Below, piece by piece: positions 45,106-53,895 of a stretch of 64,000 nucleotides of DNA (the first letter of the stretch is position 1; every line of letters begins with the position of its first letter). The notes under the pieces were generated by a model that was not told the DNA's origin, did not search any database, and saw only the letters and a program-made list of their open reading frames with translations. The position numbers were made by a program, and so were the translations under genes. The DNA is taken from NCBI RefSeq assembly GCF_002797895.1, contig NZ_PGES01000001.1:496001-560000 (forward strand). The letters are read 5' to 3'. The DNA comes from Janthinobacterium sp. 67. Its GTDB lineage: Bacteria; Pseudomonadota; Gammaproteobacteria; Burkholderiales; Burkholderiaceae_D.

Positions 45106-46416
45106 CTAGGCCATGATCTGTTCAAGTTGTTCGATGCACGGCCCCATCGGCGCCTCTTCCTTGGTGCCCTGGCACAGGAAGGCTTCGATGGGCGCGTGCA
45201 ATTGCACGGCGCGGTCGGTGATCGGATCGGCGCCGGGCACGTAGGCGCCCAGCGGGATCAGGTCGCGCACGCGCGCATGGCGCGCCATCGACGCTTTCAG
45301 CGCGCGCGCTGCCTGCATGTGCGTGGGCGTGATCACCTGCGCCATGCAGCGGCTGATCGAGGCGGCGATGTCGATGGCGGGGTAGTGGCCCCGCTCGGCC
45401 AGCTCGCGCGTGAGCACGATGTGGCCGTCGAGAATCGCGCGCGCCGTGTCGACCACCGGGTCCTGCTGGTCGTCGCCTTCGGCCAGCACCGTGTAGATGG
45501 CGCTCATGCTGCCTTCCGGGTGGGCGCCATTGCCGGCGCTTTCCACCAGTTGCGGCAGGTTCGAAAACACGGATGGCGGATAGCCGCGCGTGGCCGGCGG
45601 CTCGCCCAGGGCCAGCGCCACTTCGCGCAAGGCCATCGCATAGCGCGTCAGCGAATCGACGAGCAGCAGCACGTGCTTGCCCTGGTCGCGGAAATGGGCG
45701 GCGATCGAATGGCACAGTTCGGTCGCCATGATGCGCATCAGTGGCGATTCATCGGCCGGCGCGATCACCAGCACGGCCTTCTTGAGACCTTCGGCACCGA
45801 GCGACTTTTCCACGAATTCGCGCACTTCGCGACCCCGTTCGCCGATCAGGCCGACGACGACGACATCGGCCACCGTCTGGCGCGTGATCAAGCCCAGCAG
45901 CACGCTCTTGCCCACGCCGGAGCCGGCCATCAGGCCCACGCGCTGGCCCTTGCCCAGGGTCAGCATGCTGTTGATGGCCCGCACGCCCACGTCCAGGGGC
46001 TCGACCACCGGTTGTTTCTTCAGGGGATTGATCTTTGGTGGCGTCACTTCCAGTATGTGTTCGCCGCCGAGGCGGCCCAGGTCGTCGATCGGCTCGCCCA
46101 GGCCATTGACCATGCGGCCCAGCCACGAGGGGCCGATCTGCAGGCTGGCCTTGTCGGGCAGGGGCAGGACGCGCGCGCCCGTGGTCAGGCCCGTCGCCTT
46201 CTTGAACGGCATTAAATACGACAGCTTTTCGCGAAAGCCGACGACTTGCGCATCGAGCCACTCGCCGTTCACAGTTTCAATTTGACAACGCTGGCCCGTG
46301 TGCAGGCGGCAGCCGGCGCTTTCCAGCAGCAGGCCGGAAGCGCCGACGAGGCGGCCGGTCGGTGTCGCGACCGGGATATCGCCGATCTCGAAGCTGCGCA
46401 GCGTGTCGGCGATCAT
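45106..46416 (-). CDS. fliI: Flagellum-specific export ATPase FliI
   Basis: 436 residues. Walker A is MAGSGVGKSVLL, the beta-strand/Walker B segment is HVLLLVDSLTRYAMALREVA, and VGLIGERGREVREFVEKSLG and GEPPATRGYPPSVFSNLPQL are family blocks. It energises export with FliH and FliJ. ATG 46416 overlaps the fliH stop by 4 nt, deciding the start. Confidence 0.97.
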   Translation of the reverse strand: MIADTLRSFEIGDIPVATPTGRLVGASGLLLESAGCRLHTGQRCQIETVNGEWLDAQVVGFREKLSYLMPFKKATGLTTGARVLPLPDKASLQIGPSWLGRMVNGLGEPIDDLGRLGGEHILEVTPPKINPLKKQPVVEPLDVGVRAINSMLTLGKGQRVGLMAGSGVGKSVLLGLITRQTVADVVVVGLIGERGREVREFVEKSLGAEGLKKAVLVIAPADESPLMRIMATELCHSIAAHFRDQGKHVLLLVDSLTRYAMALREVALALGEPPATRGYPPSVFSNLPQLVESAGNGAHPEGSMSAIYTVLAEGDDQQDPVVDTARAILDGHIVLTRELAERGHYPAIDIAASISRCMAQVITPTHMQAARALKASMARHARVRDLIPLGAYVPGADPITDRAVQLHAPIEAFLCQGTKEEAPMGPCIEQLEQIMA

Positions 46417-47102
46417 GCAGGCGCGCCCTGGTCCGCGTGTTCGGCGGCCAGCGCCAGGTGGCTGCTGACTTGCTCCATGCAAGCCGACAGGCGCTGATGG
46501 CAGCCCGCGTCGACTTCATTGTCGCCCGCCTTGATGCGGCATTCGCCCGCGTCGAGGCGCGCATCGGCGATCAGGTTCCAGCGCTTGGCGCGCTTCGGAT
46601 CGAGTTCGCTGATGCGTTTCAATTCTTCCGGATTGAGGAAGACGTCGATTTCCTCGCGCGTGGGCGGCATCGAGGCCAGGGTCTCGTCGACCAGGGCCAG
46701 CAATTGCACGGGCTGCAGCGCCAGTTCCGCGCGGATCACCTGGCGCGCCACCTTGGCCACCAGGTCGACCACTTCCTTGCGCTGCGCTTCGCGGTAATCG
46801 GCGCGCACTTTTTTCAGGTCGCGCAAGATCGCGTCGACGGGGCGGGCCAGGCGGTCCAGCGCCACCAGGGTTTCATTGCGGCCTTCTTCGCGGCCCTGCG
46901 CCATGCCGTCGCTGCGCCCGGCGTCGTAGCCGTCCTGCTGGCCTTGCACCAGGCCCACTTCGTAGCCGTCGCGCTGGCCCTGCTCGAAACCTTCCGAGAC
47001 GGACGCCTGCCACTGGCCATCCGTGTCCTCGCTGGCGGCGCGCTGGCCGGCGGCGATGAATTGCGACAGGGGAGGGAAGCGATACGAGCGGAAGTGTTTC
47101 AT
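46413..47102 (-). CDS. fliH: Flagellar assembly protein FliH
   Basis: 229 residues. A run of GxxxG-like repeats (EGFEQGQRDGYEVGLVQGQQ, DGYDAGRSDGMAQGREEGRN) precedes the FliH/V-ATPase stator-like domain (VARQVIRAELALQPVQLLAL, VFLNPEELKRISE). It regulates FliI. ATG 47102 overlaps the fliG stop by 4 nt. Confidence 0.92.
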   Translation of the reverse strand: MKHFRSYRFPPLSQFIAAGQRAASEDTDGQWQASVSEGFEQGQRDGYEVGLVQGQQDGYDAGRSDGMAQGREEGRNETLVALDRLARPVDAILRDLKKVRADYREAQRKEVVDLVAKVARQVIRAELALQPVQLLALVDETLASMPPTREEIDVFLNPEELKRISELDPKRAKRWNLIADARLDAGECRIKAGDNEVDAGCHQRLSACMEQVSSHLALAAEHADQGAPA

Positions 47103-48139
47103 TCGATCACCGCTTCGGCAAACAGCTGCACTTCGATCTCGCCCGCATCGGCGAGGCCCTTGACGGTGGCCATGATTTCCTGGCGCGTCTGTTCGATGCG
47201 CGACAGCGGCACGGGGCCGGAACGGCGCATCATGTCCTCGAAGCTTTGCGCCTGGCGGCGCGGCATGGTTTTCAGCACGGCGTCGCGGATAGCCGGTTCC
47301 GCGCCCTTGAGGGCGATGGCCCATTGTTCCATCGGCACGTCTTCCAGGATGCGCGTGAGCGTGACATCGCTCTGCGTGGCCAGGATCAGGAAGTCGTACA
47401 TGCTCAGTTCGATTTCCGACACCACGTCCGGATCGTGCGCGCGCAGCAGTTCGACCAGCGCGGCGCGGTTGCCAGGCATGCGGTTGAGGATCTCGGCCGC
47501 CTGGCGGATGCCTTCCACGCTGGTGCTTTGCGTGTCGAGCGTGCCCAGGCAGCGGCCCACCAGTTCGTCGAGCTCGACCAGCAGGTCGCGGTCGATCTCG
47601 TCCAGGCGCGCCAGGTTCAGCAAGACCAGATCGCGGCCTTCGGCGGGCAGGGCATCGAGGATCTGGCCGGCCAGCGCGGGCGGCAAAAAGGCCAGGAAGA
47701 CGGCCTGCATCTGCACGTGCTCGTTGACGATGTATTCGGCCAGCCATTTCGGCGAGGCCCACTGCAGGCGCGCCATTTTTGGACGGATGGCGTCGCCATA
47801 GATGTTGTTCAGGACGCTATTGGCGATATCGCTGCCCAGCGCCATGTCCAGCGAGCGCTTCAGGTAGCTGCGCGAGGCGCCATGCACGCCGCTTTGCTGG
47901 CGGTAGTCGTCGAAGAAGGTCTGCATGGCCGTTTTCACGGATTCGACCTTGATGCCGCTCATGCGCGACATCACTTGCGTGACTTCCAGCAATTCTTCAC
48001 GCGACAGGCAGCGCAGCACGTTGGCGGCCTGTTCTTCGCCTATGCTCAGCAGCACGATGGCGGCCTGTTCCACGGGGTTCAGACTGGCGCTTTCGTACTC
48101 TGCACCGTCGGAGGGATTACTGTTGTTGAGTTCGGCCAT
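47099..48139 (-). CDS. fliG: Flagellar motor switch protein FliG
   Basis: 346 residues. NPVEQAAIVLLSIGEEQAAN, LGSDIANSVLNNIYGDAIRP, WLAEYIVNEHVQMQAVFLAF (EHPQ-like position is EHVQ) and the C-terminal ALKGAEPAIRDAVLKTMPRR with MMRRSGPVPLSRIEQTRQEI mark FliG. It transmits torque from MotA to the rotor. It starts inside the end of fliF (23-nt overlap). Confidence 0.95.
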   Translation of the reverse strand: MAELNNSNPSDGAEYESASLNPVEQAAIVLLSIGEEQAANVLRCLSREELLEVTQVMSRMSGIKVESVKTAMQTFFDDYRQQSGVHGASRSYLKRSLDMALGSDIANSVLNNIYGDAIRPKMARLQWASPKWLAEYIVNEHVQMQAVFLAFLPPALAGQILDALPAEGRDLVLLNLARLDEIDRDLLVELDELVGRCLGTLDTQSTSVEGIRQAAEILNRMPGNRAALVELLRAHDPDVVSEIELSMYDFLILATQSDVTLTRILEDVPMEQWAIALKGAEPAIRDAVLKTMPRRQAQSFEDMMRRSGPVPLSRIEQTRQEIMATVKGLADAGEIEVQLFAEAVIE

Positions 48140-49853
48140 TTTTCTGCATCCATTGTTTGACGACTTCGGCGACACGCTCGGGTTCTTTTTCCGCCAGGAC
48201 TTTCAGGTGGTCGACCATCACGTCGACAGCCGAGCCTGGTGGCGGCAAGTCATAGTTTTCCAGCAGTGGCACGACCGGCATGTTGCCAGGCGCGGCCGCT
48301 TCGCCTTCGAGCGCCAGCCGGCTGCCGTTCACGCCCAATGCCGGCGCGCCGGCAACGGCCACGCCATTGGCGCCGGCGGCGGCGCTGCCGCCGCCCAGCG
48401 CCAGGGCCGGATCGATCTGCTTGAGTGGTGCCGGCGCCAGGCGCGAGGTCAGCAGGCGCAGCAGCGGACGCAGGATCAGGAAGTAGCCGAGCACGGCGCC
48501 CAGCGCGTACAGCAGCCAGCCGCTGAAATCGACGACGGTGTCGCGCTCTTCCCACCACTGCGCCACGGGCGGCTTGGCAGGGAAGGGCAGCGCCGTCAGG
48601 CTCAGGCTGTCGCCGCGCTGGGCATTGATGCCCAGGCCGCTGGCCAGCATCTTTTCAATATTGCCCAGTTCGGCAGGGGTCCAGCCCGTTTTCGGATTCG
48701 GTGCGGCGGCGCTGTTGAGGACGACGGCCACGCTGAGTTTTTCCAGGCGGCCACGGCTGCGCTTGATCTGCGTGATGCTGCGGTCGTACGCATACTGGCG
48801 CGTGGTGGCGTTCTTGCGGGCAGTGCCATCGTCGGACGGCTTCGGTGCGCCATCGGCGGGGGCGGCGCCGGCGGCGTCGGCCGGTGCCGGCACGGCGGCC
48901 GCTGGCGGACGGTTCGACAGGCTGCCGGGAATGCCGGCCACGGTGCGGTTGCGTTCCTGTTCTTCGCGCATCGCCTCGCTCGTCACTTTCGGGGCTTCGC
49001 CGTATTTTTCCAGCGTTTCATCGACGCGGTCGTTGTTCACGGCGGCCGTCACGCTGAGCTTGAAGTTGTCTTCGCCGATGACCGGGCCCAGCAAGCCGGT
49101 GACGTTGCGGCGGATCTCGTCCTGGAAGCGTTTCGCGCCTTCGTTGCCGGCGGCCGAAGCGTCGAAGCCGTCCGTCAGGTCGACGTGCGAGGACAGCAGG
49201 TTGCCGCCCTGGTCGACCAGGCTCACGCGCGTGGGCGCCAGGCTGGCGACGCTGCCGGCCACCATGTTGATGACGGCGGCGATCTGTTCCGGCGCCAGGG
49301 TGCGGCCCGGTTTCAGCGCCACGACGACGGAAGCCGACGACTTGTCGCCGTCGCTGGCAACGAACGACGTCGACTTGGCAATCGACAGATGGACGCGCGC
49401 CGAAGCGATCGCGTCCATCGTCATGATGCTTTGCGCCAGCTCGCCTTCCAGGCCGCGGCGGAAGCGCACGTCCTGCACGAATTGCGACACGCCCAGCGGG
49501 TCGTTCTTGTCCATCAATTCCAGGCCGGCCGGCAACTGCGCCGTCACGCCCTTCGAGGCGAGCAGCATGCGCACCTTGCCCAGCATGGCGTCGGGCACCA
49601 GCACCTGGCCGCTGTCCGGATGCAAACGGTAGGGGATGTGCTCGGCGTCGAGTGTTGCCATCATGTCCGTCACGGCCACTTTTTCGCGCGCGCCAAACAC
49701 CGGCTTGTAGTTGGCCTGGTCGCGCCAGGCATACATGGTCACCATGGCGGTGATGCCGATGGCCAGCACGACGATGGGAACCAGGTTTTTCAGCAGGGCG
49801 GGCGGGATGGCGGGCTGGGCGCCAGGGCGCCAGCGCGCAAATGCGGACTTCAT
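48117..49853 (-). CDS. fliF: Flagellar MS-ring protein FliF
   Basis: 578 residues with a membrane helix near each end (about 22-45 and 465-485). YSCJ/FliF blocks include ALDAEHIPYRLHPDSGQVLV, LAQSIMTMDAIASARVHLSI, KSSASVVVALKPGRTLAPEQ and TRQYAYDRSITQIKRSRGRL. The C-terminal tail binds FliG. It forms the base of the motor. The ATG at 49853 lacks a strong ribosome binding site; a GTG at 49865 is possible. Confidence 0.95.
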   Translation of the reverse strand: MKSAFARWRPGAQPAIPPALLKNLVPIVVLAIGITAMVTMYAWRDQANYKPVFGAREKVAVTDMMATLDAEHIPYRLHPDSGQVLVPDAMLGKVRMLLASKGVTAQLPAGLELMDKNDPLGVSQFVQDVRFRRGLEGELAQSIMTMDAIASARVHLSIAKSTSFVASDGDKSSASVVVALKPGRTLAPEQIAAVINMVAGSVASLAPTRVSLVDQGGNLLSSHVDLTDGFDASAAGNEGAKRFQDEIRRNVTGLLGPVIGEDNFKLSVTAAVNNDRVDETLEKYGEAPKVTSEAMREEQERNRTVAGIPGSLSNRPPAAAVPAPADAAGAAPADGAPKPSDDGTARKNATTRQYAYDRSITQIKRSRGRLEKLSVAVVLNSAAAPNPKTGWTPAELGNIEKMLASGLGINAQRGDSLSLTALPFPAKPPVAQWWEERDTVVDFSGWLLYALGAVLGYFLILRPLLRLLTSRLAPAPLKQIDPALALGGGSAAAGANGVAVAGAPALGVNGSRLALEGEAAAPGNMPVVPLLENYDLPPPGSAVDVMVDHLKVLAEKEPERVAEVVKQWMQKNGRTQQQ

Positions 49854-49913
49854 GGTGGTAATCACTTGGGGTAACTTTCGCTGGGAGGCTGGGCGTGGAT
49901 CAGGACGTGAAGA

Positions 49914-50252
49914 TTACAGAGGCAGTTTGATGAGTTCGTCGACGGCGCCCATGACCTTGTTGCGTACTTGCATCAACATGGAGAAGGACAGGCTCGCTTC
50001 CTGGCTGGCCAGCATGGCGCCGACCATGTCGTCGCTCTTGCCGCTGTCGACGTCGCTCATTTTCTGCGCGGCCATGCGGTCGTCGCCGTTGACCTTGCCG
50101 ATGGCGTCTTTCATGCTTTGCGCAAAGGAGAAGCCCGATTGTTCCGGCGCGCCGAATTGGGCGGCGGGCATGATGCTGGCACCCAGGGCGTGCGCGTCAT
50201 TGCTCAGTGCTGCCAGATCGGCCTTGATCAGACCTGCGAGTTCGTTGCTCAT
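49914..50252 (-). CDS. fliE: Flagellar hook-basal body protein FliE
   Basis: 112 residues. The C-terminal region DDMVGAMLASQEASLSFSML and MQVRNKVMGAVDELIKLPL is the FliE signature. It joins the MS ring to the rod. ATG 50252 has an AGAGGG ribosome binding site; longer upstream forms are less likely. First gene of the fliEFGHIJ operon. Confidence 0.93.
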   Translation of the reverse strand: MSNELAGLIKADLAALSNDAHALGASIMPAAQFGAPEQSGFSFAQSMKDAIGKVNGDDRMAAQKMSDVDSGKSDDMVGAMLASQEASLSFSMLMQVRNKVMGAVDELIKLPL

Positions 50253-50790
50253 CTTGCCCTCTACTTTCATTATGCGGTGACGTATCAATCAGAATTACTG
50301 GTGTTGCCAATCCGGCAGTAGTGCATGTCATGCCATTCCGCCCGGCCCGATCCGCAGGGCCCATCAGTTTTATCAGTTGCCACACCATCCGCTCAAGCAG
50401 ACTCAAACAAACTCAGCAAACCTGCGCCGACAGGATTTACAGGGCCATGACAATGAATATTTATCTGATAAAAGTTTCTGCTGGTGGCAATAAGAAGGGC
50501 TGAAAACTGCCATAAAAAACCGGAATCAGGTAAGCGGAATGGCGCACTGCAAATCATTATTTTGTCGCTATAAGCTTACCTCGGGGCAACTATAAAGTAA
50601 AGAGAGGATTGGCTCAAGGAATATTGATACATGGCAATATTTGGCTTTTTCATGTATTGTTCAGCACCGTAGTCATCGAGCATGCGATACGATGCGCAAT
50701 CGTTTGCTTGCAGGTCTGTTGCAAGACCAAGATGATGCTGTATTTAATTTCGGGCGATCCGTATAATTTGTTCTGCCACCGCAATACGAC
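50253..50790. promoter_or_regulatory. 538-bp divergent control region between fliE and fliM
   Basis: No credible gene. It is AT-rich compared with its flanks (especially 50440-50770) and must carry the promoters of the two main structural operons. In Flag-2/lateral clusters this is where the sigma54 activator gene lafK lies. I looked for GG-N10-GC sigma54 elements and a clear sigma28 element and found none that convince. Confidence 0.6.
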
Positions 50791-51675
50791 ATGACCCTCA
50801 TGATAACCACTAAGACAGATCAAACTGTGCGCCATCAAGTCCTCGATTCCTGTCTGCTTGGACGTCCTGTCCATTTGCTGCATGTATTCGGCGCCCAGCT
50901 GCGCGACGACCTGGCCGTGGCCCTGCGCCAGCCGATGAGCCGTCGCTACTGGGGCAATTTCCAGATCGATGCCGTGACCTTGTCGCGCGTGGAAAACGAG
51001 GACGGCACGAACCGCTGGCTGAGTTTTTCCACGCCGGCCGGCCAGCCGGGCTTTGCGCTCGAGCGGCAGATACTCTTGAGCGTGCTGAACTATCGCTATG
51101 GTAGTGCCGGTGCCAAGGGCGCGCTGCCCGATCCGGCGCAAGTGCGCGTGACGGCCACGGAAGAGCGCTTGGCTGTGGTGCTGGGGCAACAGTTGGTGGG
51201 CAGCTTGTTTGCCCGCATCCACAAAAACCTGCAAACCCTGGGCAAGAGCAGCGACATCGACACCAGTGCCGAGGTCGCCGTGCAGTCCGGCGTGCATCCG
51301 GCACGCGGCAGCTGGGTCGTCACCGTGGCGCTCAGCGACGTCGAGGCGGGGCAGAGCGGCCAGTTCTGGTTTTCGCTGGACAAGCGCCTGATGGCCGACG
51401 TGCTGCGCGGCTTGCTGCCCGAGCGCGCGCAAGCGAAGAAAGCCTTGCGCGGCAGCGTGCGGCCGCTCGCTTCACGCCTGCAAGTGACCCTGGAAGGCCG
51501 CCTCGTCAGCAAGCAGGTGCAGCTGGGCGCCTTGTTCGACCTGCGCGTGGGCGACGTGATTCCCGTCAGCCTGAGCCGTACCGACGTCATGCTCGACGAT
51601 TCCCGTTTATTTACAGCGGCTGTTTCCGAACACAAGGGCAAGCTCTGTTTAACCTCATTTGAAGATGTCGAATAA
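50791..51675 (+). CDS. fliM: Flagellar motor switch protein FliM, short divergent form
   Basis: 294 residues, shorter than the usual 320-340. The CheC-like middle domain (RRYWGNFQIDAVTLSRVENE and onward, FALERQILLSVLNYRYG) and the C-terminal SpoA domain (LRVGDVIPVSLSRTDVMLDD, KGKLCLTSFEDVE) are recognisable. The N-terminal CheY-P binding peptide (LSQxEIDALL) is absent. Position before fliN and the SpoA domain support the call. ATG at 50791 or 50800; neither has a strong ribosome binding site. Confidence 0.82.
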   Translation: MTLMITTKTDQTVRHQVLDSCLLGRPVHLLHVFGAQLRDDLAVALRQPMSRRYWGNFQIDAVTLSRVENEDGTNRWLSFSTPAGQPGFALERQILLSVLNYRYGSAGAKGALPDPAQVRVTATEERLAVVLGQQLVGSLFARIHKNLQTLGKSSDIDTSAEVAVQSGVHPARGSWVVTVALSDVEAGQSGQFWFSLDKRLMADVLRGLLPERAQAKKALRGSVRPLASRLQVTLEGRLVSKQVQLGALFDLRVGDVIPVSLSRTDVMLDDSRLFTAAVSEHKGKLCLTSFEDVE

Positions 51676-52042
51676 TATGAATATGACCGATACCAACCAG
51701 AGCGAAACCCTGCTGGAAGACTTGGGCGATGACATGATCATCGACCAGGGCGACGTCGCCGACGTGGCCAGCACCCGCGCGCGCCGCGACATTCCGCAGA
51801 TGATGCGCAAGATTCCCGTCACCCTGACCCTGGAAGTGGGCTCGGCCCGCATCTCGCTGGAAGAGTTGATGGCCATCGGCCCGGAAAGCGTGATCGAACT
51901 TGACATGCTGGCCGGCGAACCGCTGGTGATCAAGGTCAACGGCACGCCGATCGGCCGTGCCGAAGTGGTGGTGGCCGGCGAGAACTATGGCCTGAAAGTC
52001 ATCGACCTCGACGGCCTCAATCTCGACCTGATGACAGCATGA
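51665..52042 (+). CDS. fliN: Flagellar motor switch protein FliN
   Basis: 125 residues. An acidic N-terminus precedes a SpoA domain: RKIPVTLTLEVGSARISLEE, LMAIGPESVIELDMLAGEPL, VIKVNGTPIGRAEVVVAGEN, the FliN core. It forms the bottom of the C ring. It overlaps fliM; in-frame ATGs at 51677 and 51683 are alternatives. The stop overlaps fliP (ATGA). Confidence 0.93.
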   Translation: MSNNMNMTDTNQSETLLEDLGDDMIIDQGDVADVASTRARRDIPQMMRKIPVTLTLEVGSARISLEELMAIGPESVIELDMLAGEPLVIKVNGTPIGRAEVVVAGENYGLKVIDLDGLNLDLMTA

Positions 52043-52809
52043 AGCTGGCGGTACCCGGTTTGAGCCGGCGCCGCGGCGCGCTGGCCGCCGCGCTGGCTGT
52101 TCCCGTTCTGATGCTGTGCTGCAGCGCCGCCGGCGCGCAGGATTTGCTGTCCGGCGTGGTGCCGGGCGCGAAGACCGACTTGTCGGTGAAGATGCAGATC
52201 CTCGTCGTCATGACCCTGCTCGGGCTGCTGCCCGTGATGGTCATGATGATGACCAGCTTTACCCGCTTCGTCATCGTGCTGTCGCTGTTGCGTCAGGCCC
52301 TGGGCCTGCAGCAGGGCTTGCCCAACCGCATCGTCACGGGCATCGCCCTGATCCTCACCTTGCTGGTCATGCGTCCCATCGGCGACCAGGTGTGGAAGGA
52401 GGCGTTCGTGCCCTACGACCGCGACCAGATCGGCATGCAGGAAGCCTTGAAAATTGCCGAAGTGCCGATATCGCGCTTCATGCTGGCGCAGACGAGCAAG
52501 GCCGCGCTGGCGCAGATCGCCCACCTGGCCGGCGAGCCGTCGACGATGCGCCCGCAAGACCACAGTTTCACGGTCAAGCTGGCCGCGTTCGTGCTGTCCG
52601 AACTGAAGACGGCGTTCCAGATCGGCTGCATGCTGTTCATCCCCTTCCTCATCATCGACCTGGTGGTGGCGTCCGTGCTGATGGCCATGGGCATGATGAT
52701 GCTGTCGCCGCTCGTGATTTCCTTGCCGTTCAAGCTGCTGCTGTTCGTGCTCGTCGACGGCTGGACCCTGACCGTCAACACCCTAGTTACCAGCATACAG
52801 GGCTATTAA
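52039..52809 (+). CDS. fliP: Flagellar type III export gate protein FliP
   Basis: 256 residues with a cleavable signal (ALAAALAVPVLMLCCSAAGA). MTSFTRFVIVLSLLRQALGL, VMRPIGDQVWKEAFVPYDRD, FMLAQTSKAALAQIA and AFVLSELKTAFQIGCMLFIP are FliP hallmarks. Part of the FliPQR export pore. No fliO precedes it, as in lateral systems. Confidence 0.97.
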   Translation: MKLAVPGLSRRRGALAAALAVPVLMLCCSAAGAQDLLSGVVPGAKTDLSVKMQILVVMTLLGLLPVMVMMMTSFTRFVIVLSLLRQALGLQQGLPNRIVTGIALILTLLVMRPIGDQVWKEAFVPYDRDQIGMQEALKIAEVPISRFMLAQTSKAALAQIAHLAGEPSTMRPQDHSFTVKLAAFVLSELKTAFQIGCMLFIPFLIIDLVVASVLMAMGMMMLSPLVISLPFKLLLFVLVDGWTLTVNTLVTSIQGY

Positions 52810-52812
52810 TTC

Positions 52813-53085
52813 ATGTTTACCCCTGAAGTCGCCGTCGACCTGATCATCGAAGCACTGCATGTCGTCATGCTGCTGGTGGTGATCCTGGTCGTCCCGGGTT
52901 TGCTCATGGGCTTGCTGGTCGCGCTGGTGCAGGCGGCCACCTCGATCAATGAGCAGACCATGAGTTTCCTGCCGCGCCTGCTGGTCACCCTGCTGGCCCT
53001 GATCCTGGCCGGACGCTGGATGGCCGGTTACCTGATGGATTATTGCGTGTCCATTTTTCAGCGCGCCGCCACCCTGGTCGGATAG
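52813..53085 (+). CDS. fliQ: Flagellar export gate protein FliQ
   Basis: 90 residues with two membrane helices (HVVMLLVVILVVPGLLMGLL; LLVTLLALILAGRWMAGYLM) linked by VALVQAATSINEQTMSFLPR, the FliQ core. Confidence 0.96.
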   Translation: MFTPEVAVDLIIEALHVVMLLVVILVVPGLLMGLLVALVQAATSINEQTMSFLPRLLVTLLALILAGRWMAGYLMDYCVSIFQRAATLVG

Positions 53086-53094
53086 CACCGCGCC

Positions 53095-53895
53095 ATGGAT
53101 CAGATTTTCAATCAGGTGCTGCCGTTTCTGCTGGCCGTGTGGTGGCCGTTCTGCCGCATCCTGGCCATGCTCAGCGCCTCGCCCGTGATCGGCGACGCGA
53201 TGGTGCCCGTCCCCGTGCGGGTGCTGCTGTCGCTGGTGCTGGCGATCCTGATGCTGCCCGTGATGCAGGCGTCGGGCGCCTCGCACGAATTGCTGAAGAT
53301 CGATCCGTTTTCCCTGCATGCCGCCGTCGCGACCCTGGAGCAGGCCATCGTCGGCTTCGTCCTGGGCCTGGCTTTCCACTTCGCCATGTCCGTCATGTCG
53401 GTGCTCGGCTATCTGGTATCGAGCCAGGTGGGCTTTTCCATGGCCGTCATGAACGACCCGCTCAACGGCACCTCGTCGGACGTGATCTCGGGCCTGCTCA
53501 CCATCATGTGCATGATCGTGTTCTTCGCCATCGACGGCCACCTCGTGCTGACGGGCGTGATCGGCGCCAGCTTCACGGCCTGGCCCGTGGGGCAGGGCTA
53601 CGGCCCCATGCTGCTGCAGACGGTGGCCTACAACGTGGCGTGGATTTTCGCCGCCGCCATGCTGCTGGCCCTGCCCATCGTGTTTTCCACCATGGTGGTG
53701 CAGCTGGGCTTTGGCTTCCTGAACCGGGTGGCGCCGTCGCTGAACCTGTTTTCGCTGGGCTTTTCCATGATCACCATGTTCGGCCTGCTGATGCTGATAC
53801 AGATCGTGCGCTTTATCCCGGAGCACTATGTCGCCATGACGAACCGCGTGCTCGACATGATCGCCGAACAGATGCGGGTGGCCCATGGCGGATAG
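53095..53895 (+). CDS. fliR: Flagellar export gate protein FliR
   Basis: 266 residues, about six membrane helices. AMLSASPVIGDAMVPVPVRV, QAIVGFVLGLAFHFAMSVMS, YLVSSQVGFSMAVMNDP and LNLFSLGFSMITMFGLLML fit FliR. It overlaps flhB by 11 nt. Confidence 0.95.
   Translation: MDQIFNQVLPFLLAVWWPFCRILAMLSASPVIGDAMVPVPVRVLLSLVLAILMLPVMQASGASHELLKIDPFSLHAAVATLEQAIVGFVLGLAFHFAMSVMSVLGYLVSSQVGFSMAVMNDPLNGTSSDVISGLLTIMCMIVFFAIDGHLVLTGVIGASFTAWPVGQGYGPMLLQTVAYNVAWIFAAAMLLALPIVFSTMVVQLGFGFLNRVAPSLNLFSLGFSMITMFGLLMLIQIVRFIPEHYVAMTNRVLDMIAEQMRVAHGG

Noticed and set aside
50321..50503. Possible 60-residue protein in the fliE-fliM gap
   Set aside because: No family, no ribosome binding site, unlike the codon use of neighbours.
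50521..50660. Sigma54-like sequences (TGGC...GC) in the fliE-fliM gap
   Set aside because: The GG to GC spacing is not 10 bp in any candidate, so none is reported as a promoter.
50609..50794. Possible 61-residue protein in the fliE-fliM gap
   Set aside because: No ribosome binding site, overlaps the fliM start, Cys/His/Ile-rich with no family; treated as non-coding.
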